Assembly (NCBI GenBank): GCA_048270425.1
Contig: JBLWSY010000003.1
Span: 124,001 to 188,000, forward strand
Length of the DNA stretch: 64,000 nucleotides
DNA from: Oceanospirillum sp048270425
GTDB lineage: Bacteria; Pseudomonadota; Gammaproteobacteria; Pseudomonadales; Halomonadaceae
Direction: 5' to 3'
Below are positions 8,586 through 16,833 of this stretch, one piece after another. Each line of letters begins with the position of its first letter. Position 1 is the stretch's first letter. The translations under genes were made by a program, and so were the position numbers. The notes below the pieces were generated by a model. The model saw nothing but the letters and a program-made list of their open reading frames with translations. It ran no database searches and was not told the origin of the DNA.

Positions 8586-9110
8586 CTAGCCCGCTACCTT
8601 CTCTTCACTGTTAAATTCGATCATCAGATCGCTGCCCAGAGCTTCAATCGCTTCCTCTACCTGAGTCAGAGAGACGCTATCCGGAACGGTGAGCACCATA
8701 TCTGCCTTAAACAGCATTTCTGAACTCATTGGCGCAGGCTCACAGCAGGTATCCAGCTCTTTTACGTTAACCTGCAGAGCGCTCAGTACCTGCGACACCT
8801 CTTTTACGATGCCGGGTTTGTCGTTACCCACAACCGACAAAGAAACGGTAGAACCTGCCACCACATGAGCACCAGCCTTAGCAGCAGTAACGGTCAGACC
8901 GAAACGCTCCAGAGCCACCAGATCGTCCACCAGTGCATCAGCCTGATCATCGGCCACAGCAACGGTCAGAATACCGGCAAACTTATCTGCCAGATGGGAC
9001 ATGCGGCTTTCCAGCCAGTTACCGTTATGTTTAACGATGGTTTCGGATACTTTTTCCACAAGACCGGGTTTGTCATCACCGATCAGGGTTAATACCAGTT
9101 GTTGTGACAT
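8586..9110 (-). CDS. gcvR: ACT-domain regulator, glycine cleavage system repressor type
   Basis: A 174-aa protein with two ACT domains. The first begins LVLTLIGDDKPGLVEKVSETI, the second VSLSVVGNDKPGIVKEVSQVL; both carry the ligand-binding loop xGxDKPG. GcvR proteins bind glycine and act by contacting GcvA rather than DNA. No glycine cleavage genes are in this window. The RBS is GGAGAAAGG. It sits 179 bases downstream of oxyR on the same strand and could be cotranscribed. The regulatory target is inferred from family. Confidence 0.82.
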   Translation of the reverse strand: MSQQLVLTLIGDDKPGLVEKVSETIVKHNGNWLESRMSHLADKFAGILTVAVADDQADALVDDLVALERFGLTVTAAKAGAHVVAGSTVSLSVVGNDKPGIVKEVSQVLSALQVNVKELDTCCEPAPMSSEMLFKADMVLTVPDSVSLTQVEEAIEALGSDLMIEFNSEEKVAG

Positions 9111-9289
9111 AACCTTTCTCCGCTCTGTTTTTATTATTACCTGCGGTCATCCCGCCTTCTTTGCAAGGCACCCGCAATCAAACTCTTCTTTAGTGATAGC
9201 ACGCTTTGACCTGCATTCAAATAACTTTTTATGACAAAACAAGGCGTTAGATAATCCCAAGGCTACTTTTAACGAACAGCGTAATATAC

Positions 9290-10186
9290 TCAGAACAGAC
9301 CTTTCATCACGTCACGCACACAACTGACCACCTCACGGACACAGGTCATGCGGGAGTAATTCGGGCGAATAAGCAGGGAGATATTCCGGGTAGGTTCCGG
9401 TGTCTGAAAACGGATATAACGGATGCGATGGGTATCTTCCAGATTATGGGTCGCAAGACGCGGCAGCATGGTCATGCCAATGCCACTGGCCACCATATAA
9501 CGCAGGGTCTCAAGGCTGGTAGCCTGAAAACGATGGTCTTCCTTAGCGCCTGACGTGAAGCAGTAACCCAGGGCCTGATCCCGCAGACAATGACCATCTT
9601 CAAGTGTCAGCAACTGCTGATTGTTCAGGTCATCAAAAGTGACTTTTTGCTTATCGGCCAGTGGGTGCTGAGGCGATACTGCCAGATCCAAAGGTTCATC
9701 AAACAGATCGTAACGCTCTACGCCCTGCATATCATCCAGCCAGGGCAGAATCAGCAAATCGAGCTTGCCCTCGTTCAGCTCACGCATCAGTACCTTGGTT
9801 TGTTTCTCATGCAGGTAGAAATTGACCTTGGGCAGACGCTCATTTAGGGGCTCCATTACATGAGGCAGCAGATAAGGTGCTAACGTTGGAATCATGCCCA
9901 TGTGCAGATCCCCGGCAAGAGGGTCCAACAGGGTGCGGGCGGTCTCTTCAAACACCTGAGCAGCGCTGAGCACATTGCGGGCTTCTTTCACCAATTGTTC
10001 GCCTGCTGGCGTTAACATGACATTTCTGCGGTGTCGCTCGACCAACTGCAGGCCCAGCTGCTCTTCCAGCTTCATAATCTGGCCACTCAAAGTGGGCTGA
10101 CTGACAAAGCAGGCTTCAGCAGCCTTACCAAAGTGTTTGAAACGGTCAATCGCATCCAGATATTCCAGATCCCGCAGCTTTACCAT
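9290..10186 (-). CDS. oxyR: hydrogen-peroxide-sensing regulator OxyR
   Basis: A 298-aa LysR-family protein with an N-terminal helix-turn-helix (KAAEACFVSQPTLSGQIMKLEE) and the redox pair C200 and C209 in DGHCLRDQALGYC, equivalent to C199/C208 of E. coli OxyR, which form the activating disulfide under peroxide stress. Length and motif order match OxyR throughout. It lies 2 kb from ahpCF, and a matching palindrome lies upstream of ahpC, so the local pathway is sensor plus effector. The gcvR-like gene follows it. Confidence 0.95.
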   Translation of the reverse strand: MVKLRDLEYLDAIDRFKHFGKAAEACFVSQPTLSGQIMKLEEQLGLQLVERHRRNVMLTPAGEQLVKEARNVLSAAQVFEETARTLLDPLAGDLHMGMIPTLAPYLLPHVMEPLNERLPKVNFYLHEKQTKVLMRELNEGKLDLLILPWLDDMQGVERYDLFDEPLDLAVSPQHPLADKQKVTFDDLNNQQLLTLEDGHCLRDQALGYCFTSGAKEDHRFQATSLETLRYMVASGIGMTMLPRLATHNLEDTHRIRYIRFQTPEPTRNISLLIRPNYSRMTCVREVVSCVRDVMKGLF

Positions 10187-10407
10187 AGATACACCCTTTT
10201 AATATTCCGAAATCATGCAAGGTTTTACCTATGCTAGGCCTGCCAAGCCATCATCGCAAGAGAGAATACGTTCTGAAAATCATCTAAACGGATTACATAA
10301 AACAACAGCTCAATAACAATATAGATTAAAAGGTTGTTTGGTACGTCATATGCAAGGTATTAAATGCCTCACAGAAAACATTTACCAACACGTCAGTAGG
10401 GAAACAG

Positions 10408-10638
10408 ATGAAGACAGGTACAATTGCGATGAAAAAATCTACGTCAGTCGAAGACGCAAAGATTACGGAGCTATCATTAACAAGAAAAAAATACTGCCTA
10501 GACAAGAAGTTAGAACACTCATTGCAACTTGAGGCAGCCATGTTTGAACTTCAACTGGAATTTCGCAACCGCAGCAGGCGAATATCACAACATGTAGGCA
10601 AACTGGGGCAACTCTTGGGCGTCGAGCGGGTAGCCTGA
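10408..10638 (+). CDS. possible small hypothetical protein
   Basis: An open frame of 76 codons starting MKTGTIAMKKSTSVED, with an AGGG about six bases before the ATG. The C-terminal half (LEAAMFELQLEFRNRSRR) could form a charged helix. I recognise no family, and the frame lies in an otherwise gene-free region, so it may be a chance ORF. Confidence 0.3.
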   Translation: MKTGTIAMKKSTSVEDAKITELSLTRKKYCLDKKLEHSLQLEAAMFELQLEFRNRSRRISQHVGKLGQLLGVERVA

Positions 10639-10735
10639 GCGATCTTAGGGCAAGAAATGTCCCTTTTGCTGTTCCGTCAGCTCTTTTATATCGCCCCCTA
10701 TCCTCTCGCCAACACCACCATCGTTTTTTTCAGGC

Positions 10736-10764
10736 AAAAAAAAGCCCCGGTTAAAAACCGGGGC
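10736..10764 (-). terminator. intrinsic terminator (minus strand)
   Basis: GCCCCGGTT (10744-10752), loop AAA, AACCGGGGC (10756-10764); on the minus strand it is followed by eight T residues (10736-10743). It lies about 430 bases beyond the putA stop codon. Confidence 0.85.
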
Positions 10765-11024
10765 GACTCTCCGAATAACGGAAAAGCTCCACAAAAATTT
10801 GTGGCATCCACCAACGAGGGTTTGGGGATAGACAAGTACAAACAACAATTCCAACGAACGGTCTGTATCTCATTACCTTGGAAAGAAACGAGATACATCT
10901 AAAAGTGAGAAGATCGCATCTTACGACACTCTCTCAACACCCTTAGTTAAAGCTGGGCAGACCCGCCGGCACACGAACGGCCCTGCCCAAAAGGGTTCCA
11001 CGAACAATCCGATCCTGACGGATT
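10736..11024 (-). ncRNA. candidate structured noncoding RNA downstream of putA
   Basis: Reading the minus strand, five hairpins follow each other with no convincing gene: AATCCG/CGGATT (11006-11024); a two-level stem of AAC(A)CCCTT/AAGGGTT, GGGCAG/CTGCCC and GCCG/CGGC (10937-10997); TGTATCTC/GAGATACA (10863-10896); CCACAAA/TTTGTGG (10789-10804); and a GC-rich terminator stem with eight U residues (10736-10764). Such a series ending in an intrinsic terminator suggests a small RNA or a long structured putA 3' UTR. I could not match it to tmRNA, RNase P RNA, 4.5S or 6S RNA. No clear promoter was identified. Confidence 0.45.
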
Positions 11025-11092
11025 CTTCGCTAATATCTGATCACAGGCATTTAATTCCGGTGCTTGCAAAACATGCACCTTCAGAAATAACA

Positions 11093-11180
11093 CTTTGATC
11101 ATCAGTGCTCTGTTAGCCCGTCAGACAACGCTACAGAACACTCATGATCAAAGACTCACCGGTACTACCGGCGAGTCTTT
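11093..11180. repeat. two nested inverted repeats directly after putA
   Basis: The arms 11093-11112 and 11134-11153 are complementary at 18 of 20 positions (cores CTTTGATCAT and ATGATCAAAG). Overlapping the right arm, AAAGACTCACCGG (11150-11162) pairs with CCGGCGAGTCTTT (11168-11180) around TACTA, ending 11 bases from the putA stop. The two hairpins are mutually exclusive at their shared bases (11150-11153). The inner one looks like the putA terminator, but its U-tract is only three bases. Confidence 0.6.
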
Positions 11181-11191
11181 AAAGCAAACGC

Positions 11192-14100
11192 TTAGTTAGT
11201 GGATGCGATCAGGCTGGCGTTACCGCCCGCTGCTGTTGTATCCACACACAGGTGACGCTCGTGCACAAAACGCTCCGGCAGGTGCGCTTCGGTCAGCAGA
11301 GGCAGCAGTACACCATCACGTGTTGCCAGTACTTCACGGTAAGCGGTCAGAACCTCTGCCGCAGCGTTACTGGCGATAGCATCAATACCGGTCAGCCCCG
11401 CCAGAACGGAAGCGTCAACCGCACCATCCAGACCAACAACAGGCAGACCTGCTGCAGCTAACTGATCTGCAAGAGCTTTAACGCCTGGCGCAACAACAAC
11501 AACGCGGTTGCCCTGAGCCAGAGCTACAGCCGCTTGTTGAGTCGCGCTGTCCAGATCCGGACCGGCACACAGCACCAGACCACGGGCGTGGAAGCTCAGG
11601 CGGTTCAGCTCACCGGTTGGCCCTGGCATTTCGCGGGTTACCAGCAGATCGGACTTAACATGAGAGGCCAGTGCGCCCAACTGCTGTTCAACGTCCGTTA
11701 CGGCCTGATCAGGTTCTTTAACCGCTAGTTTAAGAGCGTTGTTAATCGCGTCCTGCAACTGAGATTCTGCCACCAGATCACCCTGCAATGCTTCACCACG
11801 GTTCTGACCGGCAATCTGCTTAAAGCGACGAACATACAGAGGACCACCCGCTTTAGGACCGGTACCGGACAGACCTTCACCACCGAATGGCTGAGAACCA
11901 ACGATTGCGCCGATCTGGTTACGGTTCACGTAGCAGTTACCCACATGTACACGCTCGGTCACGTAATCGATACGGGAATCCATGCGGGTATGCAGACCAA
12001 AGGTCAGGCCATAACCGCGACCGTTGATATCCGCAATCACCTGATCCAGCTCGCTGGCGTCAAAGGTGCAAACATGCAGCACAGGACCGAAGATCTCTTC
12101 TTCCATCTCGTTGATGCTGTCCAGCTTGATCACGGTTGGCGGAACAAAAGTACCGGTTGTTGGCACGTCGTACGTTTTCAGGCAGCGGCCCTGCTCTTTA
12201 AACGTGTTGATATGCGCCATGATCTTGTCCTGAGCCAGCTTGTCGATCACAGGACCTACATCGGTGCTGATCAGCCATGGGTTACCCACGGTCAGTTCAT
12301 CCATAGCACCGTACAGCATCTCCAGCAGGTGGCCGGCAATGTCTTTCTGTACATACAGAACACGCAGAGCAGAACAACGCTGACCGGCACTCTGGAAAGA
12401 GGAGGCCAGAACATCACGGATCACCTGCTCTGGCAGCGCGGTAGAGTCCACGATCATCGCGTTCATACCACCGGTTTCAGCGATCAGAGGCGCTTCCGGA
12501 GACATGCTGGCAGCCATAGAGCGATTAATATGCTGAGCAGTAGCAGTAGAACCGGTGAAGCAAACACCGTTGATACGGCTGTCAGAAGTCAGCGCCGCAC
12601 CGACAACCGCACCGGCACCCGGCAGCAGCTGAATCACATCTTTCGGGATACCCGCTTCGTGCATCAGTTCAACGGCACGAGCCGCCATCAGAACGGTCTG
12701 CTCGGCTGGTTTTGCCAGTACAGCGTTACCTGCTGCCAACGCGGCACAGATCTGACCGGCAAAAATCGCCAGCGGGAAGTTCCATGGAGAGATACAGGTG
12801 ATCAGGCCACGGGCCGTGCCATCTTCACTGTGCAGCTCTGCTTCATTCGGGTAGTAAAGGGCAAAGTCCACGGCTTCACGGATCTCTGCGATGCCGTCCA
12901 GCAGAGATTTACCCGCTTCACGGGTTGCCAGAGCGAACAGTTCACCGGCATTGTCTTCCATCAGATCAGCAAACTTACGGATGCGAGCACCACGCTCTTC
13001 AACCGTCAGGGCTTCCCATGCTTTCTGACCGTTTTGTGCGGCAACGATAGCGGTTTCGATATCTTTTTCTGATGATTCCAGGACTTCGCCAACAACATCC
13101 TGATGGTTTGCAGGGTTGATCACCGTCTTGGTGTTAGCGCCTTCAACGTCACCCGCAATCATAGGGCCCGCCTGCCATTTGTGCTGCAGGTAAGCACCAC
13201 GCTCTTTATCCAGCTGCTCAACCGTGCGAATGTCGGTGATATCCCAGCCCTTAGCGTTACGGCGTTTGTCGCCGTAGATATCAGCGGCACGGGTGATCAC
13301 AGGGTTAGGAATGCTGTCCAGAGCCAGTACCGCATCAAACGGATCGCGGGCGATCTGCTCAGGAGCGATAGAGGTATCAACGATCTGATTTACGAAGGAG
13401 CTGTTCGCGCCATTTTCCAGCAGACGACGAACCAGATACGCCAGCAGATCCTGGTGCGCACCAACAGGTGCGTAGATACGGCAGCGAACTTTATTTTCCT
13501 GCACAACCACATCGTGCAGAGACTCGCCCATACCGTGCAGACGCTGGAATTCAAACTTATCCAGATCATCCGCCAGATTCATAATGGCCGCGACAGAGTG
13601 CGCGTTGTGAGTCGCAAACTGCGGGTAGATGCGGTCGGTCATGTTCAGCAGCTTGGTCGCGCAAGCAACGTAAGATACATCGGTGTTCACCTTGCGGGTG
13701 AATACCGGGAAGCCTTCCAGGCCCATAACCTGTGCACGCTTGATCTCAGCATCCCAGTACGCGCCTTTAACCAGGCGCACCATGATCTTACGATCCAGCT
13801 TTTCAGCGGTCGCATACAGCCAGTCCAGAACGAAAGGTGCGCGTGGGCCGAAGGCCTGCACCACGATACCAAAGCCATCCCAGCCTTCCAGCTCAGGACG
13901 TGCCAGTACCGCTTCAATAACATCCAGAGACAGATCCAGACGATCCGCTTCTTCCGCATCGATGTTGAAGCCCATGTTGGCTTCTTTCGCCATCAGCGCC
14001 AGCTGGAAGGTACGCTCAACCAGAACATCCATAACGCTGTCGTATTTACCGAATTCATAACGAGGGTGCAGCGCAGACAGCTTAACGGAGATACCCGGAT

Positions 14101-14836
14101 TCTTACGGATATCGTCAAAAGTACAGTTCGGAGTCAGTTTGTTAATAGCATCCGCGTATGCACGGTGGTAGCGCAGCGCATCGGCATCAGTACGCGCCGC
14201 TTCACCCAGCATATCGTAGGAGTAGGTGTAACCACGGGATTGCTGCTTCTTGCCGTTTTTGGTCGCTTCTTCAATGGTGCGACCCAGAACAAACTGACGA
14301 CCCAGTTCTTTCATCGCCTGCTTAACCGCAGTACGGACAACAGGCTCACCCAGACGCTTAATCATGCCGCGCAGAGTATTGGTCAGGCCTTTTTCATCCG
14401 CAGGCGCAATCAGCTTACCGGTAACCATCAGGCCCCAGGTGGACGTGTTAATCAGAGCAGATTCAGACTGACCCAGGTGTTCCTGCCATTTTCCGGGAAC
14501 AATTTTATCTTCGATCAGTTCATCAATGGTTTCAGCATCCGGCACACGCAGCAGCGCTTCTGCCAGACACATCAGGGCGATACCCTCTTTTGTGGTCAGG
14601 CCGTATTCCGCCAGAAAGTTTTCCATCATCGAAGGCTTGGCAGATGTACGAACGCGGGTAATCAATTTAGCCGCTTCGTCAGAGATCTGCTGTCGTGTTT
14701 CGGCAGACAAGCCTGCCATCTCAACCAATGCATTAACCGAACGGGTTTCATCTGCCAGGTAGTGATCACGGATCGCGTCTCGGATAGCGGTCGTGTTCGC
14801 AACGGCATTTGTTGTAGTCTTCATTGCCTGAGTCAT
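11192..14836 (-). CDS. putA: bifunctional proline dehydrogenase / P5C dehydrogenase
   Basis: Oxidises proline to glutamate in two steps with channelled intermediate. The proline dehydrogenase barrel (about residues 150-460) contains RLVKGAYWD near residue 360. The aldehyde dehydrogenase domain (about 520-960) has ISPWNFPLAIF, the general base Glu in IAETGGMNA (near 787), and the catalytic Cys in SAGQRCSALR (near 821). A C-terminal domain of about 200 residues (RLSFHARGLVLCAGP) makes this a long, type-B-like PutA of 1214 aa. The N-terminal ribbon-helix-helix of E. coli PutA is absent, so it is not self-regulating; the divergent Lrp-type gene is the likely regulator. The exact start among closely spaced ATGs (14836, 14824) is uncertain. 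Confidence 0.97.
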   Translation of the reverse strand: MTQAMKTTTNAVANTTAIRDAIRDHYLADETRSVNALVEMAGLSAETRQQISDEAAKLITRVRTSAKPSMMENFLAEYGLTTKEGIALMCLAEALLRVPDAETIDELIEDKIVPGKWQEHLGQSESALINTSTWGLMVTGKLIAPADEKGLTNTLRGMIKRLGEPVVRTAVKQAMKELGRQFVLGRTIEEATKNGKKQQSRGYTYSYDMLGEAARTDADALRYHRAYADAINKLTPNCTFDDIRKNPGISVKLSALHPRYEFGKYDSVMDVLVERTFQLALMAKEANMGFNIDAEEADRLDLSLDVIEAVLARPELEGWDGFGIVVQAFGPRAPFVLDWLYATAEKLDRKIMVRLVKGAYWDAEIKRAQVMGLEGFPVFTRKVNTDVSYVACATKLLNMTDRIYPQFATHNAHSVAAIMNLADDLDKFEFQRLHGMGESLHDVVVQENKVRCRIYAPVGAHQDLLAYLVRRLLENGANSSFVNQIVDTSIAPEQIARDPFDAVLALDSIPNPVITRAADIYGDKRRNAKGWDITDIRTVEQLDKERGAYLQHKWQAGPMIAGDVEGANTKTVINPANHQDVVGEVLESSEKDIETAIVAAQNGQKAWEALTVEERGARIRKFADLMEDNAGELFALATREAGKSLLDGIAEIREAVDFALYYPNEAELHSEDGTARGLITCISPWNFPLAIFAGQICAALAAGNAVLAKPAEQTVLMAARAVELMHEAGIPKDVIQLLPGAGAVVGAALTSDSRINGVCFTGSTATAQHINRSMAASMSPEAPLIAETGGMNAMIVDSTALPEQVIRDVLASSFQSAGQRCSALRVLYVQKDIAGHLLEMLYGAMDELTVGNPWLISTDVGPVIDKLAQDKIMAHINTFKEQGRCLKTYDVPTTGTFVPPTVIKLDSINEMEEEIFGPVLHVCTFDASELDQVIADINGRGYGLTFGLHTRMDSRIDYVTERVHVGNCYVNRNQIGAIVGSQPFGGEGLSGTGPKAGGPLYVRRFKQIAGQNRGEALQGDLVAESQLQDAINNALKLAVKEPDQAVTDVEQQLGALASHVKSDLLVTREMPGPTGELNRLSFHARGLVLCAGPDLDSATQQAAVALAQGNRVVVVAPGVKALADQLAAAGLPVVGLDGAVDASVLAGLTGIDAIASNAAAEVLTAYREVLATRDGVLLPLLTEAHLPERFVHERHLCVDTTAAGGNASLIASTN

Positions 14837-15119
14837 ATCGACACCTTTCGTTATTGTTGAAACTATGGTCCAGCATTCTATCTGTAGGGCTATAGCCTTT
14901 TTCTCTAATTTTTTTACCTTTTTAGACTTATGTTTTATTTTTTTAACAGAAATTAAGACAAACTGTAAAAAAGAACTTATAATTTTAGAGATTTTTACTA
15001 TTAGCCAAAAACCCTGTTTCTAACGGCCTATTTCTTAACGAGAATCCGCCCTCAAAAGCCGGGGATTTATTTGCCGGAAAGCACTTTCCACCGACGTACT
15101 CTTACCGGATGTCATTAAA
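14837..15119. promoter_or_regulatory. AT-rich divergent control region of putA and lrp-type gene
   Basis: A 283-base region, very A/T-rich between about 14890 and 15010, between divergent putA and an Lrp-family gene. Long A and T tracts, and a GGCTATAGCC palindrome near 14887, fit a binding region for an Lrp-type octamer. No exact operator can be assigned by eye. Confidence 0.5.
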
Positions 15120-15596
15120 ATGAAACGCTCAGATGATCTGGATCGTATTGACCACGCCATTCTTCGCGAACTGCAAAAAAACGCCCGACTGACAGTAACA
15201 GAGTTAGCTTCAAGGGTAGGACTCTCTAAAACACCTTGCCAGTTACGCATGAAAAAGCTTGAAGAGCAGGGCTTTATTCTGGGCTATGTTGCGCTGGTGA
15301 ATCAGAAGCGCCTAGGGGTGAATCACATCGCCTTTGTGCAGGTAAAACTCAGCGATACCAAAACCAAAGCACTGGATGCTTTTAATGAAGCGGTTCGTCA
15401 GATTCCGGAAGTGGAACAGTGCCATATGATCGCCGCAGGTTTTGATTACCTGTTAAAGGTGCGTACGACCGGCATGGAAGATTACCGTAAGGTGCTGGGA
15501 GAACAGATCTCCACCCTGCCCTATGTATTGCAGACCAGTACTTACGCCGTCATGGAAAGCGTGAAGGATATTGAGTCTCATCTGCTTAACCCCTGA
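15120..15596 (+). CDS. Lrp/AsnC-family regulator, likely proline-responsive activator of putA
   Basis: A 158-aa Lrp-type regulator: N-terminal helix-turn-helix (LDRIDHAILRELQKNARLTVTELASRVGLS) and a RAM/ACT-like effector domain (IAFVQVKLSDT...MIAAGFDYLLKV). It is divergent from putA, the same arrangement as PutR/BkdR-type activators of proline use in other proteobacteria, so proline is the probable effector. The function is inferred from family and position. The ribosome binding site is weak. Confidence 0.88.
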   Translation: MKRSDDLDRIDHAILRELQKNARLTVTELASRVGLSKTPCQLRMKKLEEQGFILGYVALVNQKRLGVNHIAFVQVKLSDTKTKALDAFNEAVRQIPEVEQCHMIAAGFDYLLKVRTTGMEDYRKVLGEQISTLPYVLQTSTYAVMESVKDIESHLLNP

Positions 15597-15685
15597 AATC
15601 CATGAACGGGCAGCAAATCTGACCAAATCTATAAAAAAAACAGGGTTATCCCTAATATCTAATTTACTTACATACATTTACAATA

Positions 15686-15713
15686 GCCTCGCGAACCAAT
15701 ATCCCCGCGAGGC
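15686..15713 (+). promoter_or_regulatory. hairpin that sequesters the ribosome binding site of the Sel1 gene
   Basis: GCCTCGCG (15686-15693) pairs perfectly with CGCGAGGC (15706-15713) over a 12-base loop. The right arm contains GAGG, the only plausible ribosome binding site for the ATG at 15720. It may instead be a weak terminator for the Lrp-type gene (only TTT follows). Confidence 0.5.
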
Positions 15714-15719
15714 TTTACC

Positions 15720-16691
15720 ATGTCCCTCTGGCAGATCTCCCCATCATCCGCCGCATCCGAATATTTATCATCCCCTGTAAAACAGCGTCCGGTCATTCTG
15801 CGCCTTCTGCAAATCACTCTGTTGCTGACATCCCTTGTGCTCTCGTCAGAAGTTAAAGCTGATTTTGATAAAGGCATGCGTTTCTACGATCAGGCGCTCT
15901 ACACCCATGCTCTGAACGCCTTTCTTGACGCTGCTGAAAAGGGCGATCCAAGAGCGCAACTTATGGCTGGCCGCCTCTATGAAGATGGCCGAGGTGGTGA
16001 TTACGATCCTGAGCAGGCCCACTCCTGGTATCAGAAAGCCGCAGATCAGGGACTGGCAGAAGGCCAATACCTGTTGGGCATGCAATATCTGCAACGGGGT
16101 GATCAACCAAGGCATCAGGTTGATGCTATTGGCTGGATAAAGAAAGCAGCGGAACAAGGGCTGACAGAAGCTGAGTTCCAGCTGGGACTTATGTACAAAC
16201 AAGGCTCAGGCACCGGCACCAGTTTGAAAAAAGCTGAACGCTGGTTCTACAAAGCAGCACTCAAAGATCACGCGGAAGCCCAATATCAACTGGGTTTGCT
16301 GGCGGAAGATGGCGCCGGTGCCCGACAGAACTATCCTTCCGCGGTTAAGTGGCACACTCTGGCGGCAAAACAGGGACATACCAAAGCGTCTTTGGCTCTG
16401 GCCTATCTGCATTACTACGGACTGGGCACCCATATCGATTTTGATCTGGCCGCACAATGGCTGCAAAAAGCCGCTGATGGCGGACTACTGGTAGCCCAGT
16501 ACAACCTGGCCGTTCTTTACGAAGGCTACCCACGCCTTAAGCCAAACCTTGCGGCATCGCTCAAGTGGTATAAATCGGCCTGTGAAGGAGGCTACACCCG
16601 AGCCTGTGAAGGTTATCGCAAACTGGAAAAAGAACAGCAAAAGCAGCTTGAAGGTATACTGGAAACCACTCTGGATACCGCTGAGTACTAA
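15720..16691 (+). CDS. secreted or membrane-anchored Sel1-repeat protein
   Basis: A 323-aa protein with an N-terminal hydrophobic segment after a 23-residue lead (VILRLLQITLLLTSLVLSS, then EVKADFDKG), probably a signal peptide, so the repeats are likely periplasmic. Residues from about 60 hold seven Sel1-type repeats of about 36 residues (ALNAFLDAAEKGDPRAQLMAGRLY and similar), forming a helical solenoid used in protein-protein contacts. The C-terminus is polar (KLEKEQQKQLEG). No alternative start keeps the signal segment, so the ATG at 15720 is preferred although its ribosome binding site is buried in a hairpin. The partner is unknown. Confidence 0.82.
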   Translation: MSLWQISPSSAASEYLSSPVKQRPVILRLLQITLLLTSLVLSSEVKADFDKGMRFYDQALYTHALNAFLDAAEKGDPRAQLMAGRLYEDGRGGDYDPEQAHSWYQKAADQGLAEGQYLLGMQYLQRGDQPRHQVDAIGWIKKAAEQGLTEAEFQLGLMYKQGSGTGTSLKKAERWFYKAALKDHAEAQYQLGLLAEDGAGARQNYPSAVKWHTLAAKQGHTKASLALAYLHYYGLGTHIDFDLAAQWLQKAADGGLLVAQYNLAVLYEGYPRLKPNLAASLKWYKSACEGGYTRACEGYRKLEKEQQKQLEGILETTLDTAEY

Positions 16692-16833
16692 CCTTTTTCC
16701 AGCTGAAATAAATTTGCAGCTGGCAGAATGCCTAACGCCAAGCCCGGCTTCTGACCGATAGAGATGGCCAAAGCTGCACGACAGGCTGACGGATTTATCA
16801 GCTTGTTATTTCCGACTGCAAGAGGAGTGCCTC

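Noticed and set aside
10657..10902. 81-codon open frame in the region after putA
   Set aside because: Runs through the terminator hairpin and the poly-A/T tracts; no ribosome binding site.
13103..14860. 585-codon open frame antisense to putA
   Set aside because: Long only because the opposing gene has high-bias codons; residue composition (rich in R, Q, N, H) is not protein-like.
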